NCBI RefSeq assembly: GCF_000423745.1
Contig: NZ_AUIO01000001.1
Location: 248,001 to 312,000, forward strand
Origin: Streptococcus plurextorum DSM 22810
GTDB lineage: Bacteria > Bacillota > Bacilli > Lactobacillales > Streptococcaceae
Length of the DNA: 64,000 nucleotides
Direction: 5' to 3'
The translations under genes were made by a program, and so were the position numbers. Position 1 is the stretch's first letter. Every line of letters starts with the position of its first letter. Below the pieces are notes generated by a model. It ran no database searches. It was not told the origin of the DNA and saw nothing but the letters and a program-made list of their open reading frames with translations. Shown one piece after another: positions 1 to 8,815 of this stretch.

Positions 1-980
1 CTAATAGCAGCTGTTGCTGTGTGATAGTAATTACCTTCCCCATCATCAAAGGTTGACCCATGTCCTGCGCCATTTATAAAGCCACCAGGTTTATAAGAAT
101 AAGGATTATTCTGTGCTAGTGTGAAAGGACCAAGTGGATTTTCTGACACATAAACACCATCTGCATAAACATTGTATTGCGTTCCAGGGGCTGCATATTG
201 GAGGTAATATTTTCCCTCGTATTTTGTCATCCAAGCCCCTTCAATAAAAGGACGGTCATTAATATACTTGGAAATAGCCATTTTTGCCAATTCTAAAGGA
301 GATACTCCTGATTTTGAATCATCAGTGAAATTAAATATGGCGAGACGTTCTTCTTCAGGTGTTACTAATAGACCTTGCGCCAAGCGTTCTACCTGTTCAG
401 CAATCTCCTCTGGAGATTGTGGAGCAATATGATCATCACCAAGCCTTTCAAAACCAATGCTTTCCTTATCTGAATCAAACATGACTTGAGGTTTACCAAT
501 AGGAGATAAGGTGTCTTTATCAAGTTCAACCCCGTAGATAGGTTCATTATTACTACATCCCCAATAAAAGTAAATACGATTATCATCGTCAACAAAAAGA
601 TTTGGATCCCAGAATGGGAACGTGCCTTCAATTTCTTCGAAAGCATCTGTTATTGGATTTTTAGATCTATAAAAGGAGCAATTCGATTCTCGTCGCGAGG
701 CTGAAAAATAAATATAACCGTCAATCACTCGAACATCTGGAGCATAATCTCCAATTGGAATAGGTCCTTTGTAGTCGTGAAAATCCCAATTTATTAAATC
801 CTTACTCGTAAAAAATCCAGCTGTCATAGATGCAAAAAGGTAATAATGACCTTTAAAAAAAATAATCGATGGATCCGCTGCTTCTCGGTAAATGCTATAT
901 TCTGTCTCTCCTTGATAAAACTCTTTCACAAATTGGTATTTATAAGGGATACTGATTGGATTCATTAAATATCTGGCCAT
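1..980 (-). CDS. Glycoside hydrolase family 43 protein, 3' end cut by the window edge
   Basis: Open frame of 326 codons running off the left edge; the C-terminus is missing. The start ATG (978-980) follows an AAAGGAG ribosome site at good spacing. The family signature of five-bladed GH43 beta-xylosidases/arabinofuranosidases is visible: an N-terminal ADPSIIFF stretch holding the likely catalytic base Asp, a DPNLFVDDD motif with the likely pKa-modulating Asp, and FIEGAWMTKYEGKYYLQYA holding the likely acid Glu. No signal peptide is visible, so the enzyme is probably cytoplasmic and acts on imported oligosaccharides from plant xylan or arabinan. The exact substrate cannot be read from the sequence. 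No sugar transporter is visible next to it within the window; its partners may lie to the left. Confidence 0.85.
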   Translation of the reverse strand, partial: MARYLMNPISIPYKYQFVKEFYQGETEYSIYREAADPSIIFFKGHYYLFASMTAGFFTSKDLINWDFHDYKGPIPIGDYAPDVRVIDGYIYFSASRRESNCSFYRSKNPITDAFEEIEGTFPFWDPNLFVDDDNRIYFYWGCSNNEPIYGVELDKDTLSPIGKPQVMFDSDKESIGFERLGDDHIAPQSPEEIAEQVERLAQGLLVTPEEERLAIFNFTDDSKSGVSPLELAKMAISKYINDRPFIEGAWMTKYEGKYYLQYAAPGTQYNVYADGVYVSENPLGPFTLAQNNPYSYKPGGFINGAGHGSTFDDGEGNYYHTATAAI

Positions 981-1101
981 ATTTCTGCTCCTTTAAAATA
1001 ATTTACTACAAGTAAATTATATATATTAACGATATAAAAACAAGGATATATTTGATAATTATAGTTCTATTTTGTCCTTTATTCCCATAATATAATCATT
1101 T

Positions 1102-1133
1102 ATCACAAAAAGGAGTATCTGATAATACTCCTT
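1102..1133 (-). terminator. Rho-independent terminator after the 1138-2811 gene
   Basis: Nine-base-pair perfect stem (1110-1118 with 1125-1133), six-base loop, followed on the minus strand by a T-rich tail. It sits directly after the stop of the membrane protein gene and upstream of the GH43 gene, so the two are separate transcripts. Confidence 0.75.
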
Positions 1134-1137
1134 TCTC

Positions 1138-2811
1138 CTATTCATTTGATTCAATGTCAATCCCCGTCAAATAGCCATTTTTTCCTAAATTACCTGAGAA
1201 GGTATCGCCTACCTTGATAAAGGCCAGATTGTCTGGGGTTTCTGTGCTAGCTTTGATTTTATAGATGGTATCACCAGATTGAATAAAGTAGATGGTGTTC
1301 CCATTGATGGTCTGACTAGCTAGTGCATCTACACGTCCGCTGACAGTGACCGTTTTTTCTTTGCTCGCACTTCCCGAACTGATGCCTGATAGGACATCGG
1401 TACTGGCATCGGTGAATTGCGAAATAAGGCTAGCAACGTCGTTATTGACAGTCACCTGTTGGTAATCCTCCGCATCCACAAGGGCATAAGATTTTACCAG
1501 GCCTGCATCATCTTTGAGCGAAACAAGGTAAAAGGCTTTGCCATTTAGCTTAACCAATGCAGGAGCGGTTGCCACATAACCTTTTTCTTGCACTTCTCCC
1601 TCAGCTGATTCCTGAGCGGCAGTCTCTGTTGCTGATGCCAGCTTATAATTGGTGACATCACGTGTTCTCATGTTAACTAGGATAAAACCGAGATTTGACG
1701 AATCTGCTGTGGCAGAGGTGATGCCTGTGTAGAGGTAAATATCACTCCCTATAGTGATGTAATTGTAACTATCCGTTGTTTTCTTCACACCTGTTTGACT
1801 GAAAACGGTGTTCCAAAAACCTTTCTGGTAGGTGTAGTAATCATCGACACGTTTAATGACATTGTTGGCTGAAAAAATACGGTCCACCCAAACAGGAAGG
1901 TCTTCCAGACTGTATTCCTTGGTTTCTCCTGTCACAGCATTAAGTAAAACAGCTCCGACTGGGTCATTTTCACTAAGCATAAACTTAGGTCGATAAACCG
2001 TCGCTACATAGTAAGGGTTGCCGTCATCATCGACTTCAAAAGAAGGATCGCCAAAAATGGTAAACGGATAGCGAAGCCTTAAATAACGCATGGTATCATT
2101 GAAAAAGTATTCAGAATCAGAATATTTCATTCCCTGATTTAACTTAGCTAATTCTGCTTTCCCTGTGGTTTGATTTACCTTAACATAATAGCTAATCCCC
2201 TCTTGGTGATTGCTTAGCCATTTCCAAAAGCTCTTATACTCCAAAGGAGACACACGATAAGGCTGATCGCCAATGGTAATCTGACGGTAATCATCCGATA
2301 TGCCAAATTGCGATACCTTATCAATGGTCCCTAAATAAGTATCTCCTATCTTTTCTGCCGAAGCTCTATCAAGAAGGGCTAATTTTGAGACATCCGTTTC
2401 TGGAAAGTCTTTAGCAAAATCTTTTTCCGTCACACTGATGATGTTAGCATAGCTCTTTGCACGGAAAATGCGTGAATTAACAATTCCTAGTGTAAAGACA
2501 AGGAGCAAAATAGTCCCTGCTCCTGCTAAAGCTAAGGTAGTTGCCTTTAGATTTTTCTTAACGTCTAAAGTCGCATCAGCTGTAAAGCCTTTTCGACCTG
2601 ACTTAAAATTTTGCCACGCATTTTTGCCCACAGAGATCCCACCTAAGAGTCCCATAAGGAAAAAGACACCTGCCACTAGAAGTAAAAGCCAGATGACAAA
2701 ATACCAAAATTGCTTACTCATCACGTTTAGCGGTGGGAGATAGAGCCAATAACTCCCAACAATCACTAATAGCCACAAAATCCATAACATTAGAGTAATT
2801 TTCTTTTTCAT
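1138..2811 (-). CDS. Conserved membrane protein with large extracellular domain, function unknown
   Basis: 557 residues. Three hydrophobic segments are visible in the first 125 residues: about 5-25, 35-58 and 90-112. After them comes a soluble region of about 430 residues that is probably outside the cell. A piece reading VNQTTGKAEL and another reading VGAVLLNAVTGETKEYSL look like internal PepSY-type beta hairpins, but this is only resemblance. The C-terminus (about 485-550) looks like a small beta-barrel domain (TVSGRVDALASQTINGNTIY...). I recognise it as a type of protein conserved in streptococci but cannot give a function. It is transcribed alone, with exoA divergent to it, and ends in its own terminator. 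Confidence 0.7.
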   Translation of the reverse strand: MKKKITLMLWILWLLVIVGSYWLYLPPLNVMSKQFWYFVIWLLLLVAGVFFLMGLLGGISVGKNAWQNFKSGRKGFTADATLDVKKNLKATTLALAGAGTILLLVFTLGIVNSRIFRAKSYANIISVTEKDFAKDFPETDVSKLALLDRASAEKIGDTYLGTIDKVSQFGISDDYRQITIGDQPYRVSPLEYKSFWKWLSNHQEGISYYVKVNQTTGKAELAKLNQGMKYSDSEYFFNDTMRYLRLRYPFTIFGDPSFEVDDDGNPYYVATVYRPKFMLSENDPVGAVLLNAVTGETKEYSLEDLPVWVDRIFSANNVIKRVDDYYTYQKGFWNTVFSQTGVKKTTDSYNYITIGSDIYLYTGITSATADSSNLGFILVNMRTRDVTNYKLASATETAAQESAEGEVQEKGYVATAPALVKLNGKAFYLVSLKDDAGLVKSYALVDAEDYQQVTVNNDVASLISQFTDASTDVLSGISSGSASKEKTVTVSGRVDALASQTINGNTIYFIQSGDTIYKIKASTETPDNLAFIKVGDTFSGNLGKNGYLTGIDIESNE

Positions 2812-2937
2812 GTCAAAGCACCTCAGTAAAAACCTTTTCTCTTTTCTTCCATTATATCATTTTTCAAGGACTTCTATTCGCATCGCCCGCGTATTTTTGA
2901 TAGAATAGTGTGAAAAAACTTTGCAAAGGAAACTCGA

Positions 2938-3765
2938 ATGAAACTCATTTCTTGGAATATTGATTCCCTAAACGCCGCACTGACTGGGACGTCCCCACGT
3001 AGCGAACTCTCACGCGCAGTTCTAGACACTCTAGTCACTGAAGATGCTGACATTATTGCCATTCAGGAAACCAAGCTCTCTGCAACAGGTCCTACTAAAA
3101 AGCATTTGGAAATCCTAGCCGATTATTTCCCAGGTTATGACAATACCTGGCGTTCTTCTGTTGAGCCCGCAAGAAAAGGCTACGCTGGAACCATGTTTCT
3201 CTATAAAAAAGAGTTAGCTCCAGTCATTACCTTTCCTGAAATCGGTGCTCCTTCTACCATGGACAGTGAAGGTCGTATCATCACCTTGGAATTTGAACAC
3301 TGCTTTGTGACCCAAGTTTATACCCCAAACGCAGGCGACGGCCTAAAGCGCCTAGAAGACCGCCAAGGCTGGGATGAAAAATACGCAGATTACCTTGCTG
3401 AACTCGATAAGAAAAAGCCAGTCCTAGCAACAGGAGACTATAACGTCGCCCATCACGAGATTGACCTGGCAAATCCAGCTAGCAATCGCATGTCAGCAGG
3501 TTTTACAGACGAAGAACGTGCTGGTTTCACAAACTTGCTTGCCAAAGGATTTACTGATACTTTTCGCCATATCCACGGCAATGTCCCTGACCGCTACACC
3601 TGGTGGGCGCAACGCAGTAAGACCAGTAAAATCAATAATACTGGCTGGAGAATCGACTACTGGTTGACCTCAAATCGCATCGCCGACAAGGTAACAAGAT
3701 CGGAAATGATTGACTCTGGAAGCAGACAAGACCATACCCCAATTGTTATGGAAATCAACTGGTAA
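2938..3765 (+). CDS. exoA: Exodeoxyribonuclease III family AP endonuclease
   Basis: 275 residues, the length of streptococcal ExoA. It cleaves DNA 5' to abasic sites in base excision repair and has 3'-5' exonuclease activity on duplex DNA. Family motifs seen: MKLISWNIDSLNAAL at the N-terminus (metal-binding Asn), IIAIQETKLS with the metal-binding Glu, VYTPNAGDGLKRLEDR, the GDYNVAHHEIDLANP active-site loop with Asp/Asn, and SRQDHTPIVMEI at the C-terminus with the catalytic Asp-His pair. The ribosome site AAAGGAAA lies just before the ATG. It is a single-gene unit closed by the terminator at 3774-3807. Confidence 0.96.
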   Translation: MKLISWNIDSLNAALTGTSPRSELSRAVLDTLVTEDADIIAIQETKLSATGPTKKHLEILADYFPGYDNTWRSSVEPARKGYAGTMFLYKKELAPVITFPEIGAPSTMDSEGRIITLEFEHCFVTQVYTPNAGDGLKRLEDRQGWDEKYADYLAELDKKKPVLATGDYNVAHHEIDLANPASNRMSAGFTDEERAGFTNLLAKGFTDTFRHIHGNVPDRYTWWAQRSKTSKINNTGWRIDYWLTSNRIADKVTRSEMIDSGSRQDHTPIVMEINW

Positions 3766-3773
3766 ACACTTGA

Positions 3774-3807
3774 AAATGGATTCAGAAACATCTGAATCCA
3801 TTTTTTT
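3774..3807 (+). terminator. Terminator of exoA
   Basis: Hairpin ATGGATTCAGA/TCTGAATCCAT with a four-base loop, followed by seven T. The rest of 3808-4026 holds no reading frame I can support; it is the convergent gap before the minus-strand glycosyltransferase gene. Confidence 0.85.
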
Positions 3808-4026
3808 GTGATTGTATTTGGATGATCAAGATAGTCATTAACCACATGATTCCTATCTGTTATGAAATCCAAGCAACTAACTTCTCTAGAAAACTTCTGA
3901 CGAAGTCACCGTAAGGTTAACAGCATTCTTGTCACTAGAATTTTTTCAGCCAAGAAAGTGCCAAGTGCCCTGGGAAATCCTTTACCATTTGAATTTAACC
4001 ACAGTTGAGCTGGCTTTTAACAACTA

Positions 4027-5046
4027 TCAGGTGAAAACAACATTGCGCTGCACACGGTAACTTAGGATAAATAGAAGGGTCTCTGTGACCAATTTTGCAA
4101 GCGCTAATCCAATGCCAATCCCCACCAAACTTTGAAGGAGAAAGAAATTGCAAGCTAAGAGAACTAAGACCAAACTAAAATAGCGAATCAGGGAACGAAA
4201 TGGACGGCTGGTTCCTTGATTGAATACAAATTGAGCATTTAATGACCATTGTAAACCTGCGCTAAGTACTCGTGCCAAAACAACTGATAAGAGCAAATGA
4301 TTGGTCACGCTCATCAAGAGAAACAAAAACGCAGCATCAGCGACGGCGGCGGTCAAAGCCGTCCCAGAAAACTTTAAAAATGGAGTATAGATGCGAATGG
4401 AGTCACGAATGGGTCTAAAGTGCGATCCCTCATTATGATTTAAATAAATGGTCTCTATAGGCACTTCTTCTATAGTAACGTTAGCGCGTTTGGCTTCTAA
4501 TAGCATGTTAAATTCATACTCAAAACGGTCCCCTTCAAGGCTCAAAAGCCAAGGCAAGAGATGGGTTGACATGGCACGAAGCCCCGTCTGTGTGTCGCTG
4601 AGAGCCTGCCCTGTCACCAAACCAAATAGTTTTGCTGTGATCATATTACCAAAACGGCTACGAGTTGGCACGTCTCCTACAAAAGCTCGACATCCTAAAA
4701 CCAATGTTGATGGTTTATCCTTTACGGCATCAGCAACTTTCAACATATCAGATACCAAATGTTGACCATCGCTGTCAATCGTAATCAGATAATCTTCTTT
4801 ATCAGCTCCGCCATTGGCCAAAAGGTAGGAAAAAGCGGTTTTTAGAGCAGCCCCCTTCCCGCGATTTTCAGAATGGCTCAAAAGAGTGGCTCCTAATTGT
4901 TCCGCACCTTCAAAATAGGGCTGATAGCGTTGATTGGAACCATCATTGATTAAGATAACCTTGGCATCACGAAGTTGCTGACGGATGGTCGCTACTAAAT
5001 CAACCAAGCGCTGATCGGGTTCATAAGCGGGTATGATGATATACAT
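4027..5046 (-). CDS. GT2 glycosyltransferase fused to a GtrA-like membrane domain
   Basis: 339 residues in two parts. Residues 1 to about 215 are a GT-A family 2 transferase of the DPM1/GtrB type: MYIIIPAYEPD nucleotide-sugar site, ILINDGS, NRGKGAALKTAF, and TIDSDGQH as the DxD metal site. Residues about 220-339 are a four-helix GtrA-like domain (FLKFSGTALTAAVADAAFLFL onwards, ending RVQRNVVF). Such proteins usually charge a sugar on undecaprenyl phosphate and help move it across the membrane for decoration of surface glycans. GtrB and GtrA are more often separate; the fusion means one gene can do both steps. The start is supported by AAAGGAG. It is last in a cassette with the genes at 5089-5487 and 5462-6385. 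Confidence 0.88.
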   Translation of the reverse strand: MYIIIPAYEPDQRLVDLVATIRQQLRDAKVILINDGSNQRYQPYFEGAEQLGATLLSHSENRGKGAALKTAFSYLLANGGADKEDYLITIDSDGQHLVSDMLKVADAVKDKPSTLVLGCRAFVGDVPTRSRFGNMITAKLFGLVTGQALSDTQTGLRAMSTHLLPWLLSLEGDRFEYEFNMLLEAKRANVTIEEVPIETIYLNHNEGSHFRPIRDSIRIYTPFLKFSGTALTAAVADAAFLFLLMSVTNHLLLSVVLARVLSAGLQWSLNAQFVFNQGTSRPFRSLIRYFSLVLVLLACNFFLLQSLVGIGIGLALAKLVTETLLFILSYRVQRNVVFT

Positions 5047-5088
5047 AAGTGTTCTCCTTTCTCATCTCTAGGGATATACAAGTCCTTC

Positions 5089-5487
5089 TTAGCTAGCTCG
5101 ATGAGGCCTAAAGATAATGCCACTGAGTAAGCTAACAGCTAGAAGGGCTAAAGCTGCATACCAATATTGAATTTCTAAATTAGTGGTTCGTCCTGAAATC
5201 TCAACAATCCCCTTAATCAAACAAGCGCTAACAATGGTGGCAATGCTTGAGTTATAGGTCAAAAGAGAGAAACGATGATGAATCCACAGTCCTGCTTGAC
5301 CTGCTAGGAAGGTTACAAAGCTCGCTAATAGGGTGGCTAGAAACATGAGGCGCATGTACCAAGAACTTTCCCCAAAGCTGAATTGCTCGTAGACATAGGC
5401 AAATAGACCTAGAAATACTGTCAATAATAAATAGATAAAACTAGCCTTGTTAAAAGCTTTTTTAGTAACCGATGTAAACAATATCAC
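5089..5487 (-). CDS. Small integral membrane protein, unknown
   Basis: 132 residues with four strongly hydrophobic segments (about 17-35, 46-66, 78-96 and 108-126), so an integral membrane protein. No conserved motif is recognised. The start codon is GTG or the following TTG, lying inside the end of the phosphodiester glycosidase gene (26-base overlap). This suggests translational coupling to it. The fixed position between a glycosidase and a GtrB/GtrA-type fusion suggests it helps with lipid-linked sugar handling, for example as a flippase-like partner, but nothing in the sequence proves this. Confidence 0.65.
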   Translation of the reverse strand: MILFTSVTKKAFNKASFIYLLLTVFLGLFAYVYEQFSFGESSWYMRLMFLATLLASFVTFLAGQAGLWIHHRFSLLTYNSSIATIVSACLIKGIVEISGRTTNLEIQYWYAALALLAVSLLSGIIFRPHRAS

Positions 5488-6385
5488 TCACCGCCCTTTC
5501 TGAAATGCGTCCGCTTGTTGTCGGATTATTAACTACTTGACCGTTAAAATACATGGTTGATGACCCACCGCCATCTAAATTGTAAGCTGTCGTTACGCCG
5601 TAAGACTTCATTAGCTCAGCCATCTCCAGTAACGTCAAACCCGAAGATTCATCTGTCCTTCCATCTGAAACAATCACAATGTAATGGAGACTACCATCTG
5701 ATTCCTCAATGATACCAATGGCTGTTCGAGGATTATCTGACATAGCACGTCCCACTTCATCAGAACTTGAGACGGCGATTTGTCCATCTTTAATCAAAGC
5801 AGGACCAAAAGCAAAAGTTTGAACCACTCCTGAATCAATCAACTCCTGAGCTGTCGTGTCTGATTCGTTAATCAATCCAAATGAACCATCCTCATAAACG
5901 ACCAGGTCCTCATAATCACTACTACGTGCACTGTCTCGATAAAGGACGCCGTTTTTGATGACATAGCCTGTACTATTTGCTCCGTAATAATCACCATTGA
6001 TAGCAAACAGCGCACCAACATTAGCAGCCTGAGTCGATGTCTTTTCTGTCACATTGGTACCAAAGGTGTTCTGTGCGAGAGCTGTCTTCAAATAAGAAGC
6101 ATCTGCCAATCGGATATCTGCAACGTAATAGGTTGTATCTGATGTACGCCCTGTACTAATGTTAATACTGATATTGTCATCTGTATAAGATGAGTCCGTC
6201 TGACTAACAGTTCCTATATCACTAGAAGCCGTTGCTACAATTGTATTGCTGGTCGTTGTTGTATTTGTAACAACGGTTGCCATTGCCTCTGGTAAGACAA
6301 AAACCTTTAATAACTGATAGGTATTTGCTGTCAACAAGATGCTGGAAAACAGCAATGTGTAAATGTGTTTTTTGAAGAATTTCAT
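5462..6385 (-). CDS. Exported phosphodiester glycosidase (NAGPA/DUF2233 family)
   Basis: 307 residues. The N-terminus (KKHIYTLLFSSILLTANTY) is a signal peptide or membrane anchor, followed by a Thr/Ser-rich linker to about residue 75. The rest is the NAGPA domain of phosphodiester alpha-N-acetylglucosaminidases: FAINGDYYG, RTAIGII, YIVIVSDGR and the signature AYNLDGGGSSTMYFNG. Family members cleave a sugar-phosphate phosphodiester; in bacteria they are tied to exopolysaccharide or teichoic acid processing. It acts outside the cell. A clear ribosome site (AGAGGGAGA) precedes the ATG. It is first in the three-gene cassette with the membrane protein and the GT2-GtrA fusion. Confidence 0.88.
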   Translation of the reverse strand: MKFFKKHIYTLLFSSILLTANTYQLLKVFVLPEAMATVVTNTTTTSNTIVATASSDIGTVSQTDSSYTDDNISINISTGRTSDTTYYVADIRLADASYLKTALAQNTFGTNVTEKTSTQAANVGALFAINGDYYGANSTGYVIKNGVLYRDSARSSDYEDLVVYEDGSFGLINESDTTAQELIDSGVVQTFAFGPALIKDGQIAVSSSDEVGRAMSDNPRTAIGIIEESDGSLHYIVIVSDGRTDESSGLTLLEMAELMKSYGVTTAYNLDGGGSSTMYFNGQVVNNPTTSGRISERAVSDIVYIGY

Positions 6386-6688
6386 ATCTCATCTCCCTCT
6401 TTTATGATGGCTCTATTCTAAAGCAGTTTTCCAAAGTTTTCCTTAAAGAAAGCTAATAAAAACCTTAAAATCACTTCTGTTCAAACCATCCAGCTGTCAT
6501 CTTCTTAGAAGCTTCAGATAAGGCAAAAATTCTTTGTAGGTAAAAGACTTAGAGAAGCTTTGAACACGAAGGCGTTTCAGATAACAGAAGATTTCCTCGT
6601 ACTTCCATTAACAAATCTGTAATCAAGAAATCAAGAATTTTGGGCCGTAAAGAGTTTCTCTTAACACCATTTGATAACGACAAGAACA
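6386..6688. other. Gene-poor spacer
   Basis: About 300 bases between the phosphodiester glycosidase and the fbp terminator. No intact gene is seen. On the minus strand short open pieces look like decayed coding sequence (for example one ending SEASKKMTAGWFEQK), but I cannot assign a family. Confidence 0.4.
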
Positions 6689-6714
6689 TTAAAACGAGTT
6701 GCCCCTGCAACTCG
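6689..6714 (-). terminator. Terminator of fbp
   Basis: Perfect eight-base-pair stem CGAGTTGC/GCAACTCG (6695-6702 with 6707-6714) with a four-base loop and a T tail on the minus strand, about 50 bases after the fbp stop. Confidence 0.8.
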
Positions 6715-6761
6715 CTTTGATTTCTTGTCTATTAACCACCTGATATCGAATAGAGCACCGC

Positions 6762-8684
6762 TTATAGTTCTTCGTAGTGTTGGTAGAGATAATCCAAGTC
6801 TTGAATTTCCCTAGCCAGTTTTTGACCAATGGTGGTTGATTTTACCAGCACTCGTTCAGAAGCCTCTTCCACCAAATAGTGAGCAGAGATGATATCTCCC
6901 TCACCTTTTAAAACATGGTCAACTCCTCTAAAAGAGCGGTGGGCAACCAACTGCATCCCATAACTACTAGATACCAGTGTGTAGCCTGCTAATCCGGTTT
7001 TAGCTTGATAACCTTTAGCAAATCCGCCGTCAATTACCAAGATCCGTCCCTCAGCCTTAATCGGACTTTCGCCAATTTTCTCTCTGACAGGCGTATGCCC
7101 ATTGATAATCCGCCCACCAGCTGTCAATCCAAATTCTTCCAATATCAACTGACAAATATCTGCCTGATTTCTTAATCGATAGTAGGCATTCTTCTCTTCG
7201 TGGTGAGTGGATTGATCTGCAATAAAATACCGCTCAAAGGTTGTCATTGATTTCTTTCCAAATAAGGAAGAGGATTCTCCTACCCACAGATACCAGAACA
7301 AATCCGTTTCTAAGTCATCTTGAACAGATGGCTCTTTGTAGGATTTTCGAATCGATGCCTCATAAAAATCGAGCAAAGATTTACCAGAATAAGACACGCC
7401 ATTGATGCGTAGAGATTTAAAATCACCATTATCATGCAGCGGAAGACAGCCGTGAAAGAGCAGATGTTGATTGTAAACCAAATACATGCTACCCTTTTCA
7501 AATAGAAAATCTACGTGACGGTTAAGTTTTTCGGACTGCTGAAAACTATGGTTTAACTGCTGCAACAAAGCCTTCTCCTCACTACTCAATCGAGCTGGGA
7601 ACTGAGAATCTAGGCTATCGGTCGGAAAGCCTCTTAATGGATATTCTTTATCCCCCAACTGGATTGTTTCTTTCTCAACATTCACTCGACTCAAGAGGCG
7701 TCTATGTTCCAATTGAAATTCTGGTCTGCGCTGAATCAACTGCTCTTCTAGTTTAAACTGTAGCAAGGCGGTAGCTTGTTGCAATTGGTTAAGGATGATG
7801 ATTTCTGATTCTGCTAAAACCTCCCCATCTAAAATGGGAGCAAAATTATCCTGAGGAATAAAGTAACGCTGACTGTAGTCAATAAGAGGACGAAGATTGA
7901 TGCCGTATCGATTTTCCAAAAGATCAATGCTATTGTAACGTGCGGCAATCCTGATGACATTGACCATAGAAACCAAGGATCCTGAAACAGCGCCCATCCA
8001 GGTAATATCATGATTACCCCACTGTATATCAACTGAACGATGTTCTAGCAACTTATCTAAAATGCGATCTGGCTCTTTCCCTCGATCATAAATATCTCCT
8101 ACAACATGCAGGTGATCGACCGTCAGGCGTTGGATAAATGTTGATAAAGCAATCACTAAATCATCCAATCGATTCAGCTGAGCAATCTTCGAAAGAATGG
8201 CTTGGACATAGATTTGCTTAGCACGCCTACTCTCAATCTCTGTTAGTAATTCTTCAATAATATAAGAGAATTCCTTCGGCATCGCCTTACGAACCTTGGA
8301 GCGACTATATTTTTTCCCTATAAATCGGGCAAAGCTGATCATTTTCGGAATCAAAGACATCAGATGTTGTTCTAAGCCTTTACTTCCTAACTGGCTAAAT
8401 CCTCTTTCAAGTTGTTCTCTTGGATAAAGGATATAGAATGATAAGTCATCCAGTAGCGCCTGATCTAGCTGCTCTTCCACAAAACATAGCCGTATTTTCT
8501 CCTTGATTAACCCTGCCCCACTACGCAACAAGTAATCAAAAGCCTGAAATTCCCCATGCAAATCACTGACAAAATATTCCGTTCCCTTAGGAAGGTGCTG
8601 AATCGCCTCCAAATTAATTAATTCCGTCATCACTGCTGATCTTGTTGGAAATTTCTCCTTCAATAATTGATAATATCTCTCCAC
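6762..8684 (-). CDS. fbp: Fructose-1,6-bisphosphatase class III
   Basis: 640 residues from the preferred start. The enzyme hydrolyses fructose 1,6-bisphosphate to fructose 6-phosphate, the gluconeogenic step, in the cytoplasm. It belongs to the Firmicutes-specific class III, built on a calcineurin-like metallophosphatase core: FVSDLHGEFQAFDYLL near the N-terminus, VVGDIYDRGKEPD, QWGNHDITWMG, and later INGHTPVREKIGESP with a metal-binding His. The GTG at 8682-8684 is chosen over the upstream TTG because GGAGG stands six bases before it and directly touches the TTG. Many streptococci lack an fbp gene, so its presence hints at growth on non-glycolytic carbon or pentoses. It is monocistronic with its own terminator. 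Confidence 0.94.
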   Translation of the reverse strand: MERYYQLLKEKFPTRSAVMTELINLEAIQHLPKGTEYFVSDLHGEFQAFDYLLRSGAGLIKEKIRLCFVEEQLDQALLDDLSFYILYPREQLERGFSQLGSKGLEQHLMSLIPKMISFARFIGKKYSRSKVRKAMPKEFSYIIEELLTEIESRRAKQIYVQAILSKIAQLNRLDDLVIALSTFIQRLTVDHLHVVGDIYDRGKEPDRILDKLLEHRSVDIQWGNHDITWMGAVSGSLVSMVNVIRIAARYNSIDLLENRYGINLRPLIDYSQRYFIPQDNFAPILDGEVLAESEIIILNQLQQATALLQFKLEEQLIQRRPEFQLEHRRLLSRVNVEKETIQLGDKEYPLRGFPTDSLDSQFPARLSSEEKALLQQLNHSFQQSEKLNRHVDFLFEKGSMYLVYNQHLLFHGCLPLHDNGDFKSLRINGVSYSGKSLLDFYEASIRKSYKEPSVQDDLETDLFWYLWVGESSSLFGKKSMTTFERYFIADQSTHHEEKNAYYRLRNQADICQLILEEFGLTAGGRIINGHTPVREKIGESPIKAEGRILVIDGGFAKGYQAKTGLAGYTLVSSSYGMQLVAHRSFRGVDHVLKGEGDIISAHYLVEEASERVLVKSTTIGQKLAREIQDLDYLYQHYEEL

Positions 8685-8765
8685 AACCAACCTCCTTGCA
8701 CATGCTTCTTACCTTTAGTCTAACAAAAAGTAATTAGATTTCAAGTTAAGTAGGGAAATAAGCAC

Positions 8766-8792
8766 CAAAAAACCTAAAACTAAGTTCTAGGT
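8766..8792 (-). terminator. Terminator of nth
   Basis: Nine-base-pair stem with one G-T pair (8772-8780 with 8784-8792), three-base loop and six T on the minus strand, 24 bases after the nth stop. Confidence 0.85.
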
Positions 8793-8815
8793 CATCTTGT
8801 CGATTACGATTGGCT

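Noticed and set aside
2468..2743. Plus-strand 91-codon frame inside the membrane protein gene
   Set aside because: Shadow of the hydrophobic N-terminus on the other strand; no features of a real gene.
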